Part shown: piece after piece, positions 22,800-31,756 of the stretch
Position numbering within the stretch: position 1 is the first letter of the stretch
Layout: every line of letters begins with the position of its first letter
The notes under the pieces: model-generated
What the model saw: the letters and a program-made list of their open reading frames with translations, nothing else
Told to the model about the DNA's origin: nothing
Databases searched by the model: none
Source of the DNA: Streptomyces fildesensis
GTDB lineage: Bacteria > Actinomycetota > Actinomycetes > Streptomycetales > Streptomycetaceae
Length of the DNA: 64,000 nucleotides
Direction of reading: 5' to 3'
NCBI RefSeq assembly: GCF_016107395.1
Contig: NZ_JAAIKO010000003.1
Span: 186,001-250,000, forward strand
Made by a program: the position numbers and the translations under genes

Positions 22800-23522
22800 A
22801 TGGCGATCCGGCTGGTGGTGCGGACGCTGAGCGAACTGTGCGTCACCGCGGGTGCGTTGATCGTCCTCTTCGTCGTCTACATCCTGTTCTGGACCGGCGT
22901 GCGCGCGGACAGCGCGATGAACGGCGAGCTCGACCGGCTGCAGAACACCTGGGCCACCGGATCCCTGGCCCCCGCGGAACCCACCCCCGCCCCGACCGCG
23001 ACGGGCGGCACACCGTCCGCCGCCCCGCCTGCGGCGGCCCCGGCGCCGTACCGGAACGGCACGTCGTTCGCCGTCATGTACATACCCCGGCTCGGCTCCG
23101 GCTGGCACAAGCCCGTCCTGCAGGGCACCGGCTCCGGCGTGCTGAAGAAGGGGCTGGGGCACTACACGGACACCGCGCGGCTCGGGGAGACCGGCAACTT
23201 CTCGGTGGCCGGCCACCGGCGCACCTACGGCGATCCCTTCAAGGACTTCCCCAAGCTGCGCAAGGGCGACCGCGTCTACCTCTTCGACGGCACGTCCTGG
23301 TACACGTACGTCCTGGACCGCGACCCCTTCCGTACCGTCCCCACCGACGTCGGCGTCATCGACCCGGTGCCGAGGGAGTCCGGCTGGACCGCGCCGGGCC
23401 GCTATCTGACGCTGACGACCTGCGACCCCGAGTGGGGCCACAGCCACCGGCTCATCGCCTGGGCGCACCTGGAGACGGTGAGCCCCGCCGAGCAGGGCCG
23501 GCCGAAGGGTTTGTCCGGGTAG
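22800..23522 (+). CDS. Class E sortase (first of three)
   Basis: A 240-aa protein. The N-terminal signal-anchor helix ELCVTAGALIVLFVVYILFW is followed by a proline/alanine linker and a sortase domain. The catalytic triad is visible as His in VAGHRR, Cys in LTLTTCDPEW and Arg in HSHRLIAWAH. Class E sortases of high-GC Gram-positives prefer LAxTG sorting signals and act outside the membrane. It differs from the two downstream paralogues in its active-site surroundings (CDPEWGHSHR versus CTP-TS-YR), so it may serve different substrates. It lies 43 bp after the DUF881 gene in the same operon. Confidence 0.93.
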   Translation: MAIRLVVRTLSELCVTAGALIVLFVVYILFWTGVRADSAMNGELDRLQNTWATGSLAPAEPTPAPTATGGTPSAAPPAAAPAPYRNGTSFAVMYIPRLGSGWHKPVLQGTGSGVLKKGLGHYTDTARLGETGNFSVAGHRRTYGDPFKDFPKLRKGDRVYLFDGTSWYTYVLDRDPFRTVPTDVGVIDPVPRESGWTAPGRYLTLTTCDPEWGHSHRLIAWAHLETVSPAEQGRPKGLSG

Positions 23523-23583
23523 GCCACCGGTCCCGCCGATCTCCCCTTACTCTGTTCCGGGGAACCGGGAAGGAAGGCAGCGC

Positions 23584-23778
23584 ATGTACGGCTGGATCTG
23601 GCGGCATCTGCCGGGCAACGTGTGGCTCAGAGCGCTGATCTCGCTCGTGCTGGCCCTGGCTGTCGTGTACGTCCTGTTCCAGTACGTCTTCCCGTGGGCC
23701 GAACCGCTGCTGCCGTTCAACGATGTGACCGTGGACAACGGTATGAACGCGACGAACGGGATGGCCGCCGTCCGATGA
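23584..23778 (+). CDS. Small single-pass membrane protein
   Basis: A 64-aa protein with an amphipathic start (MYGWIWRHLPGNVWLRA), one transmembrane helix (LISLVLALAVVYVLFQYVF) and a short extracellular tail ending in NGMNATNGMAAVR. It is conserved between the sortase and pabA in Streptomyces; function unknown. GGAAGG precedes ATG 23584, and its stop overlaps the pabA start as ATGA, so the two are translationally coupled. Confidence 0.85.
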   Translation: MYGWIWRHLPGNVWLRALISLVLALAVVYVLFQYVFPWAEPLLPFNDVTVDNGMNATNGMAAVR

Positions 23779-24413
23779 CCGCTCGCATCCTCGTCGTGGA
23801 CAACTACGACAGCTTCGTCTTCAACCTGGTCCAGTACCTCTACCAGCTCGGTGCCGAGTGCGAGGTGCTGCGCAACGACGAGGTCGAGCTCGCGCACGCG
23901 CAGGACGGCTTCGACGGGGTGCTGCTCTCCCCCGGCCCCGGCGCGCCGGAGCAGGCCGGGGTCTGTATCGACATGGTCCGGCACTGCGCGGAGACCGGGG
24001 TACCGGTCTTCGGCGTCTGCCTGGGCCTGCAGTCCATGGCCGTCGCCTACGGCGGCGTGGTCGACCGGGCGCCCGAGCTGCTGCACGGCAAGACCTCGGC
24101 CGTGACGCACACCGGGACCGGGGTGTTCGCCGGGCTGCCGTCGCCCTTCACCGCGACGCGCTACCACTCACTGGCGGTCGAACGGGACACCGTGCCGCCG
24201 GAGTTCGAGGTCACGGCCTGGACCGACAGCGGCATCATCATGGGGCTGCGGCACCGTGACGCGGCTGTCGAGGGCGTCCAGTTCCACCCCGAGTCGGTGC
24301 TCACCGAATGGGGCCATCTGATGCTCGCCAACTGGCTGGTGGCGTGCGGAGACGAAGGCGCCCCCGACCGTTCGACGGGACTGGCGCCCGTGGTCGGCAG
24401 GGCCGGGGCGTGA
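23775..24413 (+). CDS. pabA: Aminodeoxychorismate/anthranilate synthase glutamine amidotransferase
   Basis: A 212-aa class I glutamine amidotransferase. NYDSFVFN near the N-terminus, SPGPG, nucleophile Cys in GVCLGLQSM and the His-Glu pair in FHPESV are all present. It supplies ammonia to a PabB/TrpE partner for p-aminobenzoate (folate) or anthranilate synthesis. The partner gene is not in the window. ATG 23775 overlaps the preceding stop, and its own stop overlaps the next sortase's GTG. Placement within a sortase operon is conserved in Streptomyces and is probably historical rather than functional. Confidence 0.94.
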   Translation: MTARILVVDNYDSFVFNLVQYLYQLGAECEVLRNDEVELAHAQDGFDGVLLSPGPGAPEQAGVCIDMVRHCAETGVPVFGVCLGLQSMAVAYGGVVDRAPELLHGKTSAVTHTGTGVFAGLPSPFTATRYHSLAVERDTVPPEFEVTAWTDSGIIMGLRHRDAAVEGVQFHPESVLTEWGHLMLANWLVACGDEGAPDRSTGLAPVVGRAGA

Positions 24414-25924
24414 CCGGGCTCCGCCCGGACGAGCCCCCGTCCTACGAGGACACGGGGCAGTTCGCGGTGGCGGTCGGACAGCTCGCGGACCCGCTCAGCG
24501 ACCCCCTTCCGGGCCGCGGGCCGCTTCGGGCGCCGGCCGAAGCGGCGGAACCCCCTCCCACACCCGCAGCACCGTCAACACCCGCACCACCGGCACCTGC
24601 CGACGCCTCCGACGCGGGCCAGGAGGTCATCGGCTCCCCCTGGTTCCGCCCGCACGAGATGCCGCACCAGGCGTCCCACCAGGCGTCCCAGCAGGCGCCG
24701 CAGCAGACGTCCGTATCGCCGGAGCAGCAGGCGCCCGCGCCGCCGCCCGCGTACGACGAGGCGCCCGCCGCGTACGACGAGGGATACGGCAGGACGTACG
24801 AGGGCGGGTACGCCAGCGGTTACGACGCGGGGCCCGCCGTATCCACTCCGGCGCCCGCGCCGGTACCGGCGCCCACCCCCGCGCCCGCGCCCCCCAGGGT
24901 CCGGCGCAGGGGCGTGCCCGGCGAGACGGAGCAGTTCCCGGCCGTGCGCCCGGACGGAACGCCGGACGAGCCGGCCGGGACCGGAGCACCCGGCGCGACC
25001 GGCGCCGCGGACGAAACCGCGGCCACGCCGACGGGCACTCCCACGACGGGTGCTCCGGCGCCCGGCGGCCGTGCCGAGCGCCGTAAGGCGGCCAAGCAGG
25101 GCGCTGGGCACCGCGCCAGGGGCCGGGCGGCTTCCGGGGCCTCCACCGCCTCCACGGCCTCCGAGAGCGCCCAGGCGGCTCCGGCGGTCCCCATGACCCG
25201 CCTGGAGGCCCGACGGGCGGAGCGGGCGGCCAAGGACAGCGCCGCGGTGATCCTCAGCCGGGTGATCGGCGAGGTGTTCATCTCGGTCGGCGTGCTGATG
25301 CTGCTCTTCGTGACGTACCAGCTCTGGTGGACCAACATCCGCGCCCATCAGCAGGCCAGCGGTGCGACCAGCGCGCTGCAGAACCAGTGGAACAACGACA
25401 AGAGCGCGAAGAAGAACGACGACCGCAAGGCCGACGCCTTCTCCCCCGGCCAGGGCTTCGCGATCATGTACATACCCAAACTGGATGTGAAGGCCCCGAT
25501 CGCCGAGGGCGTCTCCAAGCACAGCGTCCTGGACAAGGGCATGATCGGCCACTACACGGGTGCGCTGAAGACGGCGATGCCGTGGGACAAGCAGGGCAAC
25601 TTCGCGCTCGCGGCCCACCGCAACACCCATGGAGAACCGTTCCGTTACATCAACAAGCTGGTGCCGGGCGACAAGATCGTGGTCGAGACCGAGAGCACGT
25701 ACTACACGTACGAGATGACGAGTGTGCTGCCGAGCACCTCCCCCTCGAACGTCAAGGTGATCCAGCCGGTCCCGCAGGGCTCCGGATTCACCAAGCCGGG
25801 CCGCTACATCACCCTGACCACCTGCACCCCGGAGTTCACCAGCACCTACCGGATGATCGTCTGGGGCAAGATGGTCGAGGAACGGCCGCGCAGTCAGGGC
25901 AAGCCTGCCGCGCTGCCCGACTGA
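24410..25924 (+). CDS. srtE1: Class E sortase with long disordered N-terminus (SrtE1-like)
   Basis: A 504-aa protein. About 270 N-terminal residues are a cytosolic Pro/Ala/Gln-rich disordered region with AP-rich tracts and YDEAPAAYDEGYG repeats, ending in a basic stretch (ERRKAAKQGAGHRARGR). The signal anchor VIGEVFISVGVLMLLFVTYQLWW follows, then the sortase domain with His in LAAHRN, Cys in LTTCTPEF and Arg in STYRMIVW. By position next to srtE2 and pknB it matches S. coelicolor SrtE1, which helps anchor long chaplins to the wall. GTG 24410 overlaps the pabA stop. The N-terminal extension appears longer than usual for the family. Confidence 0.88.
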   Translation: MTGLRPDEPPSYEDTGQFAVAVGQLADPLSDPLPGRGPLRAPAEAAEPPPTPAAPSTPAPPAPADASDAGQEVIGSPWFRPHEMPHQASHQASQQAPQQTSVSPEQQAPAPPPAYDEAPAAYDEGYGRTYEGGYASGYDAGPAVSTPAPAPVPAPTPAPAPPRVRRRGVPGETEQFPAVRPDGTPDEPAGTGAPGATGAADETAATPTGTPTTGAPAPGGRAERRKAAKQGAGHRARGRAASGASTASTASESAQAAPAVPMTRLEARRAERAAKDSAAVILSRVIGEVFISVGVLMLLFVTYQLWWTNIRAHQQASGATSALQNQWNNDKSAKKNDDRKADAFSPGQGFAIMYIPKLDVKAPIAEGVSKHSVLDKGMIGHYTGALKTAMPWDKQGNFALAAHRNTHGEPFRYINKLVPGDKIVVETESTYYTYEMTSVLPSTSPSNVKVIQPVPQGSGFTKPGRYITLTTCTPEFTSTYRMIVWGKMVEERPRSQGKPAALPD

Positions 25925-25967
25925 CCGGCCCCGGCCGGACAACGGACTGCCACAGAACGGAACAGCG

Positions 25968-26660
25968 GTGACGACGACCAATCGCGGCGGGCGGGGCCCG
26001 GTCGCGGCCATCATCAGTGTGATCGGTGAACTGCTGATCACCGCAGGGCTGGTGCTCGCCCTGTTCGTCGTCTACTCGCTGTGGTGGACGAACGTGATAG
26101 CCGATCGCCACGCGAAGCGGGACGGCGACAAGGTCCGGCAGGGCTGGGCCGCCCCCGGCCCCCGCGGCCTCGACACCAAGGACGGCATCGGGTTCCTCCA
26201 TGTCCCCGCGATGGGCAGGAACTTCGAGGTCCTGGTCAAGAAGGGCACCGACACCGACATCCTCAACGAGGGCGTCGCCGGCTACTACGACCAGCCCGTC
26301 AAGTCGGCCATGCCGTGGGACAAGCAGGGCAACTTCACCCTCGCCGCCCACCGGGACGGCCACGGCGCCAAGTTCCACAACATCGACAAGCTCAGGAACG
26401 GCGATCCGGTCGTCTTCGAGGACAAGGACACCTGGTACGTCTACAAGGTCTACTCGGTCCTCGACGAGACCTCGAAGTACAACGTCGGCGTCATCGACCA
26501 GATCCCGGCGGACTCCGGCAGGAAGAAGCCGGGCCGCTACATCACCCTGACCACCTGCACCCCCGTCTACACCTCCCGGTACCGCTACGTGGTCTGGGCC
26601 GAACTGGTCCGCACCGACAAGGTCGACGCGAACCGCACCCCGCCCGCCGAACTGGGCTGA
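25968..26660 (+). CDS. srtE2: Class E sortase (SrtE2-like)
   Basis: A 230-aa protein. A signal anchor (AAIISVIGELLITAGLVLALFVVYSLWW) and a compact sortase domain carry His in LAAHRDGHG, Cys in LTTCTPVY and Arg in TSRYRYVVW. It is closely similar to the upstream sortase across the catalytic domain (MPWDKQGNF, KPGRYITLTTCTP shared), indicating tandem duplication. In S. coelicolor the paired SrtE1/SrtE2 attach chaplins needed for aerial growth. GTG 25968 starts 44 bp after the previous stop. A terminator hairpin follows at 26682. Confidence 0.9.
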   Translation: MTTTNRGGRGPVAAIISVIGELLITAGLVLALFVVYSLWWTNVIADRHAKRDGDKVRQGWAAPGPRGLDTKDGIGFLHVPAMGRNFEVLVKKGTDTDILNEGVAGYYDQPVKSAMPWDKQGNFTLAAHRDGHGAKFHNIDKLRNGDPVVFEDKDTWYVYKVYSVLDETSKYNVGVIDQIPADSGRKKPGRYITLTTCTPVYTSRYRYVVWAELVRTDKVDANRTPPAELG

Positions 26661-26681
26661 CAGACGGAGCAGCAGCACGAA

Positions 26682-26710
26682 GGGGCCACGGACGCGGTGT
26701 CCGTGGCCCC
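26682..26710. terminator. Terminator between convergent srtE2 and pknB
   Basis: A perfect 12-bp stem GGGGCCACGGAC/GTCCGTGGCCCC with a GCGGT loop, serving both converging genes. Confidence 0.85.
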
Positions 26711-26752
26711 CTCGTTGTGCTCGTGCTCCGGTTGCTGCCCGGTCCGGCGCTG

Positions 26753-28714
26753 TCAGTTGCCGAACAGGCCGCCGTTGTCCCCGCCGCCGGTTCCACCGGT
26801 GGTGAAGAGCTGGACCGTGCCGCCCTGCTGGACGGGCTGGTTCGCCTGCGGGAAGGACTGGGCGACGACCGCGTCGTCCTTCTTGGGGCCGAGGACCTGG
26901 ACCTTCAGGCCCATGCCCTCCAGCTGGTTCTTGGCGTCCTTCAGCGTCTTGCCGACCAGGTCACCGGGGACGGTGAGGTTCTGCTGCTGCGGCGCCTTGG
27001 CGATGAACAGGGTGACCGTCTGGTCCGGTTGGGCCGTGCTGCCGCCCGCCGGGTCCTGCCGGATGATGGAGCCCACCGGCTTGTCGGCCGACTCCTCGTC
27101 CTGGGTCCGCACCTTCAGACCCTGGTCGATGAGCGTCTGCTTCGCCTGGGCGAGGGGCATCTGCGTGACGTCCTTGACCGTGATCTCCTCGGGCTTCTTG
27201 GCGACGGTCAGCGTGACGACCGTGTCCTTCGGCTTGAGGGTGCCGCCCGCGGGGTCCTGCTTGGTGACCGTGCCGTCGTCCTTGGTGTTGGACGTCTCGG
27301 TCACCTCCTTGACCTGGAATCCCTTGTCCTCAAGGGTCTTCTTGGCGTCCTCGAACTTGTCGTTGACGACGTCCGGGACGGAGGTCGGGGCGACGCCCTT
27401 GGAGATGGAGACCGTGATCGTCTTGTCGGCCGCGAGCGGGTCGTTGGCCTTCGGCAGCTGGTCGCAGACCGAGTTCGCCGGCTGGGCGTCGCAGAACTTG
27501 GTCTCGCCCTTGACGACCTTGATGGCCGGGTCGAGGTTGGCGGCCGCGCTCTGGGCGTCGGCGAAGGACTTGCCGACGAGGTTCGGGGCCGTCAGGGAAT
27601 CCGGCGCGCCCTTCTTGTTGAACAGCGCCTGGCCCAGGAAGATCGCGCCGACCAGGACGAGGATGCCGGCCAGCACCAGCAGCACGGTCGAGGTGTGGTT
27701 CTTCTTCTGCCGGCGGCGGTCGGGACGGTCGTCGTAGCCGTAGCCCCCGTCGTCGTCGCGGACCGGGGGAAGCATGGAGGTCGCGGGGTTCTGCGAGGGC
27801 AGCGCCGTGGTCGCCGCGCCGTCCCCGTACCCGCCGTAGCCGACGGATCCCATGGCGGCGGTCGCCCCCACGGGCTGGCCGTCGAGGTACGACTCGATGT
27901 CCGCGCGCATCTCGTCGGCGGACTGGTACCGGTAGTCCGGGTCCTTCGCCAGCGCCTTGAGGACGATGGCGTCCATCTCGGGGGTGATCTCGGGATCCCA
28001 GACCGACGGGGGCTGCGGGTCCTCGCGCACGTGCTGGTACGCCACGGCCACCGGGGAGTCGCCGACGAACGGCGGGCGCACGGTCAGCAGCTCGTACAGC
28101 AGGCAGCCGGCCGAGTAGAGGTCGGAGCGGGCGTCGACCTGCTCGCCCTTGGCCTGCTCGGGAGAGAGGTACTGGGCGGTGCCGATGACGGCGGAGGTCT
28201 GCGTCATCGTCATGCCGGAGTCGCCCATGGCGCGGGCGATGCCGAAGTCCATGACCTTGACCTGGCCGTTGCGGGTGAGCATCACGTTCGCGGGCTTGAT
28301 GTCACGGTGCACGATGCCGGCGCGGTGCGAGTACTCCAGGGCCTGCAGGATGCCGACGGTCATCTCCAGCGAGCGCTCGGGCAGCAGCTTGCGCCCGGAG
28401 TGCAGCAGTTCGCGGAGGGTGGAGCCGTCGACGTACTCCATGACGATGTAAGGGATCGAGATACCGTCGACGTAGTCCTCGCCGGTGTCGTACACGGCGA
28501 CGATCGACGGATGGTTCAGGGAGGCGGCCGACTGGGCCTCACGGCGGAACCGGGCCTGGAAGGACGGGTCGCGGGCGAGATCCACCCGGAGCGTCTTCAC
28601 AGCGACGGAGCGGCCGAGCCGGGTGTCGTGGGCGAGGTACACCTCGGCCATACCACCGCGGCCGAGCACCGAACCCAGCTCGTACCGGCCGCCGAGGCGA
28701 CGCGGCTCTTCCAT
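26753..28714 (-). CDS. pknB: Ser/Thr protein kinase PknB with four PASTA domains
   Basis: A 653-aa protein. The cytosolic Hanks kinase (1-285) has LGRGGMAEVYLA, ATP lysine K40, HRDIKPAN (catalytic D138), DFG (156-158) and an activation loop rich in Thr (MTMTQTSAVIGTAQYLSPEQ). After a disordered juxtamembrane segment comes one transmembrane helix (about 342-362), then four extracellular PASTA repeats, beginning at TAPNLVGKSF, SVPDVVNDKF, TVKDVTQMPL and TVPGDLVGKTL. PASTA kinases sense muropeptides or lipid II and phosphorylate division and wall-synthesis proteins. It is the last gene of the fhaA-pknB operon. The 177-nt gap before it contains a hairpin and perhaps its own promoter. Confidence 0.97.
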   Translation of the reverse strand: MEEPRRLGGRYELGSVLGRGGMAEVYLAHDTRLGRSVAVKTLRVDLARDPSFQARFRREAQSAASLNHPSIVAVYDTGEDYVDGISIPYIVMEYVDGSTLRELLHSGRKLLPERSLEMTVGILQALEYSHRAGIVHRDIKPANVMLTRNGQVKVMDFGIARAMGDSGMTMTQTSAVIGTAQYLSPEQAKGEQVDARSDLYSAGCLLYELLTVRPPFVGDSPVAVAYQHVREDPQPPSVWDPEITPEMDAIVLKALAKDPDYRYQSADEMRADIESYLDGQPVGATAAMGSVGYGGYGDGAATTALPSQNPATSMLPPVRDDDGGYGYDDRPDRRRQKKNHTSTVLLVLAGILVLVGAIFLGQALFNKKGAPDSLTAPNLVGKSFADAQSAAANLDPAIKVVKGETKFCDAQPANSVCDQLPKANDPLAADKTITVSISKGVAPTSVPDVVNDKFEDAKKTLEDKGFQVKEVTETSNTKDDGTVTKQDPAGGTLKPKDTVVTLTVAKKPEEITVKDVTQMPLAQAKQTLIDQGLKVRTQDEESADKPVGSIIRQDPAGGSTAQPDQTVTLFIAKAPQQQNLTVPGDLVGKTLKDAKNQLEGMGLKVQVLGPKKDDAVVAQSFPQANQPVQQGGTVQLFTTGGTGGGDNGGLFGN

Positions 28715-28891
28715 AGCTCTTGCCCTTCCCTAACCGTGCCCTGTGGATGCTCGGGCATACGGTACCCGGCACGCTCGATGGATCCGGGACGTGACCGGGT
28801 CCCGATATCCGACCGGTATCGCCACGTGCGGCGATGGGGTGGTTATGGGGTGGAAACTGCCCGGTGGGTGACGTGCGTCACGTTCCCCGCG

Positions 28892-30355
28892 TCACTTGTT
28901 CAGTACGGCCTCCATGACCTTCTTGGCGATCGGCGCGGCCAGGCCGCCACCGGAGATGTCGCCACGGGAGGCGTCGGAGTCCTCAACGACGACGGCGACG
29001 GCGACCGGGGAGCCGTCGGCGGTCTTGGCGTACGAGATGAACCAGGCGTACGGGTTCTTGCTGTTGCCGACACCGTTCTGCGCGGTGCCGGTCTTGCCGC
29101 CGACGGTGACGCCGTCGATCTGGGCGTTCGTGCCGGTGCCCTCCTTGACCACGGTCTCCATCATCTGCTGGAGCTTCTGGGCGTTGGCGGCCGACACCGG
29201 CTGCGAGTACGTCTCGGGCTTCGTCTGCTCGATCACGTTCAGGTTCGGCGCCTGCAGCTTGTCCACCATGTACGGCTGCATGAGCTTGCCGTCGTTGGCG
29301 ATGGCGGCGGCGACCATGGCCATCTGCAGCGGGGTGGCCGCGGTGTTGTACTGGCCGATCGCGGAGAGCACGTTGGACGGCTCGTCCATGTTCTTGGAGT
29401 AGACGCTGGCGTCGGCGCGGACCGGGGTCAGGATCTCCTTGTTGAAGCCGAACTTCTCGGCCTCCTCGCGCATCTTGTCCTTACCGAGGTCCTGACCGAT
29501 GCGGCCGAAGACGGTGTTGCAGGACACCTTCAGGGCCACCCGCAGCGAGGCGTTCTTGCACGGCAGGTCGCCCTCGTTCTCCAGGTTCCGCGAGCTCTGC
29601 GGCAGCTTGTAGGGCAGTGGCGACCTGGTCTCGGCGTCGACGTCGGTGTAGAGGCCGTTCTCCAGCGCCGCGGCGGCGGTGACGACCTTGAACGTCGAGC
29701 CGGGCGGGTAGACCTGGCGCAGCGCCCGGTTGAGCATCGGGTCGTCGGGGTTGTTGGCCTTCTGCAGGGCCAGCCAGTTCTTCTCGTCGGTCTTCTTGGA
29801 GGTGCCGGCGATGGACGACGGGTCGTACGAGGGCGTGCTGGCCAGCGCCAGGATCGCGCCGGTACGGGGGTCGAGCGCGGCGACCGCGCCCTTCTTGTTG
29901 CCGAGGCCGGTGAACGCGGCGAGCTGGGCCTTGGCGTTCAGGGTCGTGATGACCTTGCCGCCCTGCTTCTCCTTGCCGGTCAGCATGTCGATGGTGCGGT
30001 TGAAGAAGAGCCGGTCGTCGTTGCCGGTGAGGAACTTGTCGTAGACGCCTTCGAGGAACGACGTCTGGTAGGCCTGCGAGGCGTAGCCGGTGACGGGGGC
30101 CCACATGGGGCCGTCCTTGAAGGTCGCCTTGTACTTGAAGTCGCTGCCGGGCGTCTCGACGCTGCCGGTGAGCGACTTGTCGCCGACGACGATGTCGCCG
30201 CGCGGCTGGGCGAACTGGTTGATGCTCACGCGCCGGTTGTGCTTGTCGTTCGCCAGTTCGTCACCCGTGACGAACTGCACATAGTTGACGCGGATCAGCA
30301 GGGCGAGGACGAGCAGGCCGCAGAAGACTGCGACCCGTCGCAGGGGCTTGTTCAC
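28892..30355 (-). CDS. pbpA: Penicillin-binding protein (class B transpeptidase) PbpA
   Basis: A 487-aa protein. A signal anchor at 8-25 (VAVFCGLLVLALLIRV), a dimerisation region and a transpeptidase domain with the three active-site motifs: STFK (S220), SCN (278-280) and KTG in GGKTGTAQ. It crosslinks peptidoglycan alongside RodA. The start is GTG 30355, overlapping the rodA stop as GTGA; the much longer open frame reaching 31063 is the rodA antiframe and is not used. The Cys in SCN, where most PBPs have SxN, is compatible with the motif. It is conserved in the pknB operon of actinobacteria. Confidence 0.96.
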   Translation of the reverse strand: MNKPLRRVAVFCGLLVLALLIRVNYVQFVTGDELANDKHNRRVSINQFAQPRGDIVVGDKSLTGSVETPGSDFKYKATFKDGPMWAPVTGYASQAYQTSFLEGVYDKFLTGNDDRLFFNRTIDMLTGKEKQGGKVITTLNAKAQLAAFTGLGNKKGAVAALDPRTGAILALASTPSYDPSSIAGTSKKTDEKNWLALQKANNPDDPMLNRALRQVYPPGSTFKVVTAAAALENGLYTDVDAETRSPLPYKLPQSSRNLENEGDLPCKNASLRVALKVSCNTVFGRIGQDLGKDKMREEAEKFGFNKEILTPVRADASVYSKNMDEPSNVLSAIGQYNTAATPLQMAMVAAAIANDGKLMQPYMVDKLQAPNLNVIEQTKPETYSQPVSAANAQKLQQMMETVVKEGTGTNAQIDGVTVGGKTGTAQNGVGNSKNPYAWFISYAKTADGSPVAVAVVVEDSDASRGDISGGGLAAPIAKKVMEAVLNK

Positions 30356-31734
30356 TGGGTGCGCACCACCTGGGTCGGTTCGGCATCGGTTGACGGGGCG
30401 GGGCTGGGTGCCGGGCGTCGCGCGGTGTCGCTGATGCGCAGCAGGATGGCCACGAGGGCCCAGTTCGCGATGACGGACGAACCGCCCTGGGCGAGGAACG
30501 GCATGGTCATACCGGTCAGCGGGATGAGGCCGGTGACGCCGCCGGCGACCACGAAGACCTGCAGCGCGAAGGCGCCCGACAGGCCGATCGCGAGCAGCTT
30601 GCCGAACGGGTCGCGGGCCGCGAGGGCGGTGCGGACACCGCGCTCGATGAGCAGCCCGTAGAGCAGCAGGACGCCCATCAGGCCGGCCAGGCCGAGCTCC
30701 TCGCCGACGGTGGCGAGGATGTAGTCGCTCTTCGGGGCGATACCGCCGATGAGCCGGGAGTACCCCTGGCCCAGTCCTGAGCCGAACATGCCGCCGGAGC
30801 CGAACGCGTACATCGTCTGGGCGGTCTCGGTGACCCCGCCGTTGACCAGCGCGAGCGGGTTCAGCCAGTTGTCGACGCGGTCCTTGACGTGGTGCTCGAA
30901 GGTGGAGACGAAGACCGCGCCGGCGGCCGACAGCACCAGGCCGAAGACGATCCAGCTGGTGCGCTCGGTGGCGACGTACAGCATGATCACGAACAGGCCG
31001 AAGAAGAGCAGCGAGGTGCCGAGGTCGGTCTCGAAGACCAGGATCAGCAGGCTGAGCACCCACAGCACCAGGATCGGGCCGAGGTCGCGGCCGCGCGGCA
31101 GGTACAGGCCCATGAAGCGGCGGCTGGCGAGCGCCAGCGCGTCCCGCTTGACCATCAGGTAGCCGGCGAAGAAGACGGTGATGATGATCTTCGCGAACTC
31201 ACCGGGCTGCAGCGAACCCACACCCGGGATGGTGACCCAGATCTTGGCGCCGTTGATGCCGGGGAAGAACACCGGCATGATCAGCAGGACCAGCGCCACC
31301 ACCATGGAGATGTAGGTGTAGCGCTGCAGGATCCGGTGGTCCTTGAGCACGACCAGCACGGCGACGAAGAGCGCGACGCCGAGCGTGGACCACATCAGCT
31401 GGGTCGGCGCCATCGCCTTGCCCAGCGAGGGCTCCAGGTCCAGCCGCCAGATGAACACCAGACCCATGCCGTTGAGCAGCGTCGCGATCGGCAGCATCAG
31501 CGGGTCCGCGTACGGCGCGAACTTCCGCACGATGAGGTGCGCGATGCCCGCGAGCAGGCCGAGGCCGAGGCCGTAGGCGAGCAGGCCGGCGGGCAGCGAG
31601 CCGTCCTTGGCCAGGCCGACGTTGGCGTACGCGAAGACCGGGATCAGAACGGCGAAGACGAGCAGTGCGAGCTCGGTGTTGCGCCGGCTGGGTGCGCCGA
31701 CGGAAGAGATGGTGCTGGTGTTGCTGGCACTCAT
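30352..31734 (-). CDS. rodA: SEDS peptidoglycan glycosyltransferase RodA/FtsW family
   Basis: A 460-aa protein with about ten transmembrane helices. SEDS signatures are visible: GLVFIWRLDLE, LQPGEFAKIIITVFFAGYL, FETDLGTSLLFFGLF and the catalytic-loop region NWLNP, ending in GLIPLTGMTMPFLAQGGSS. SEDS proteins polymerise lipid II into glycan chains and pair with a class B PBP, here pbpA immediately downstream. The gene is the third from last in the six-gene minus-strand operon and lies 22 bp after pstP. ATG 31734 lacks a strong ribosome site, consistent with coupling to pstP. Confidence 0.95.
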   Translation of the reverse strand: MSASNTSTISSVGAPSRRNTELALLVFAVLIPVFAYANVGLAKDGSLPAGLLAYGLGLGLLAGIAHLIVRKFAPYADPLMLPIATLLNGMGLVFIWRLDLEPSLGKAMAPTQLMWSTLGVALFVAVLVVLKDHRILQRYTYISMVVALVLLIMPVFFPGINGAKIWVTIPGVGSLQPGEFAKIIITVFFAGYLMVKRDALALASRRFMGLYLPRGRDLGPILVLWVLSLLILVFETDLGTSLLFFGLFVIMLYVATERTSWIVFGLVLSAAGAVFVSTFEHHVKDRVDNWLNPLALVNGGVTETAQTMYAFGSGGMFGSGLGQGYSRLIGGIAPKSDYILATVGEELGLAGLMGVLLLYGLLIERGVRTALAARDPFGKLLAIGLSGAFALQVFVVAGGVTGLIPLTGMTMPFLAQGGSSVIANWALVAILLRISDTARRPAPSPAPSTDAEPTQVVRTQ

Positions 31735-31756
31735 GAAGAGCTGCCCCCTCCTCGTA

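Noticed and set aside
26081..30661. 1526-codon plus-strand open frame
   Set aside because: It is antisense to pknB and pbpA, whose motifs are unambiguous; long antisense frames are normal at this GC content.
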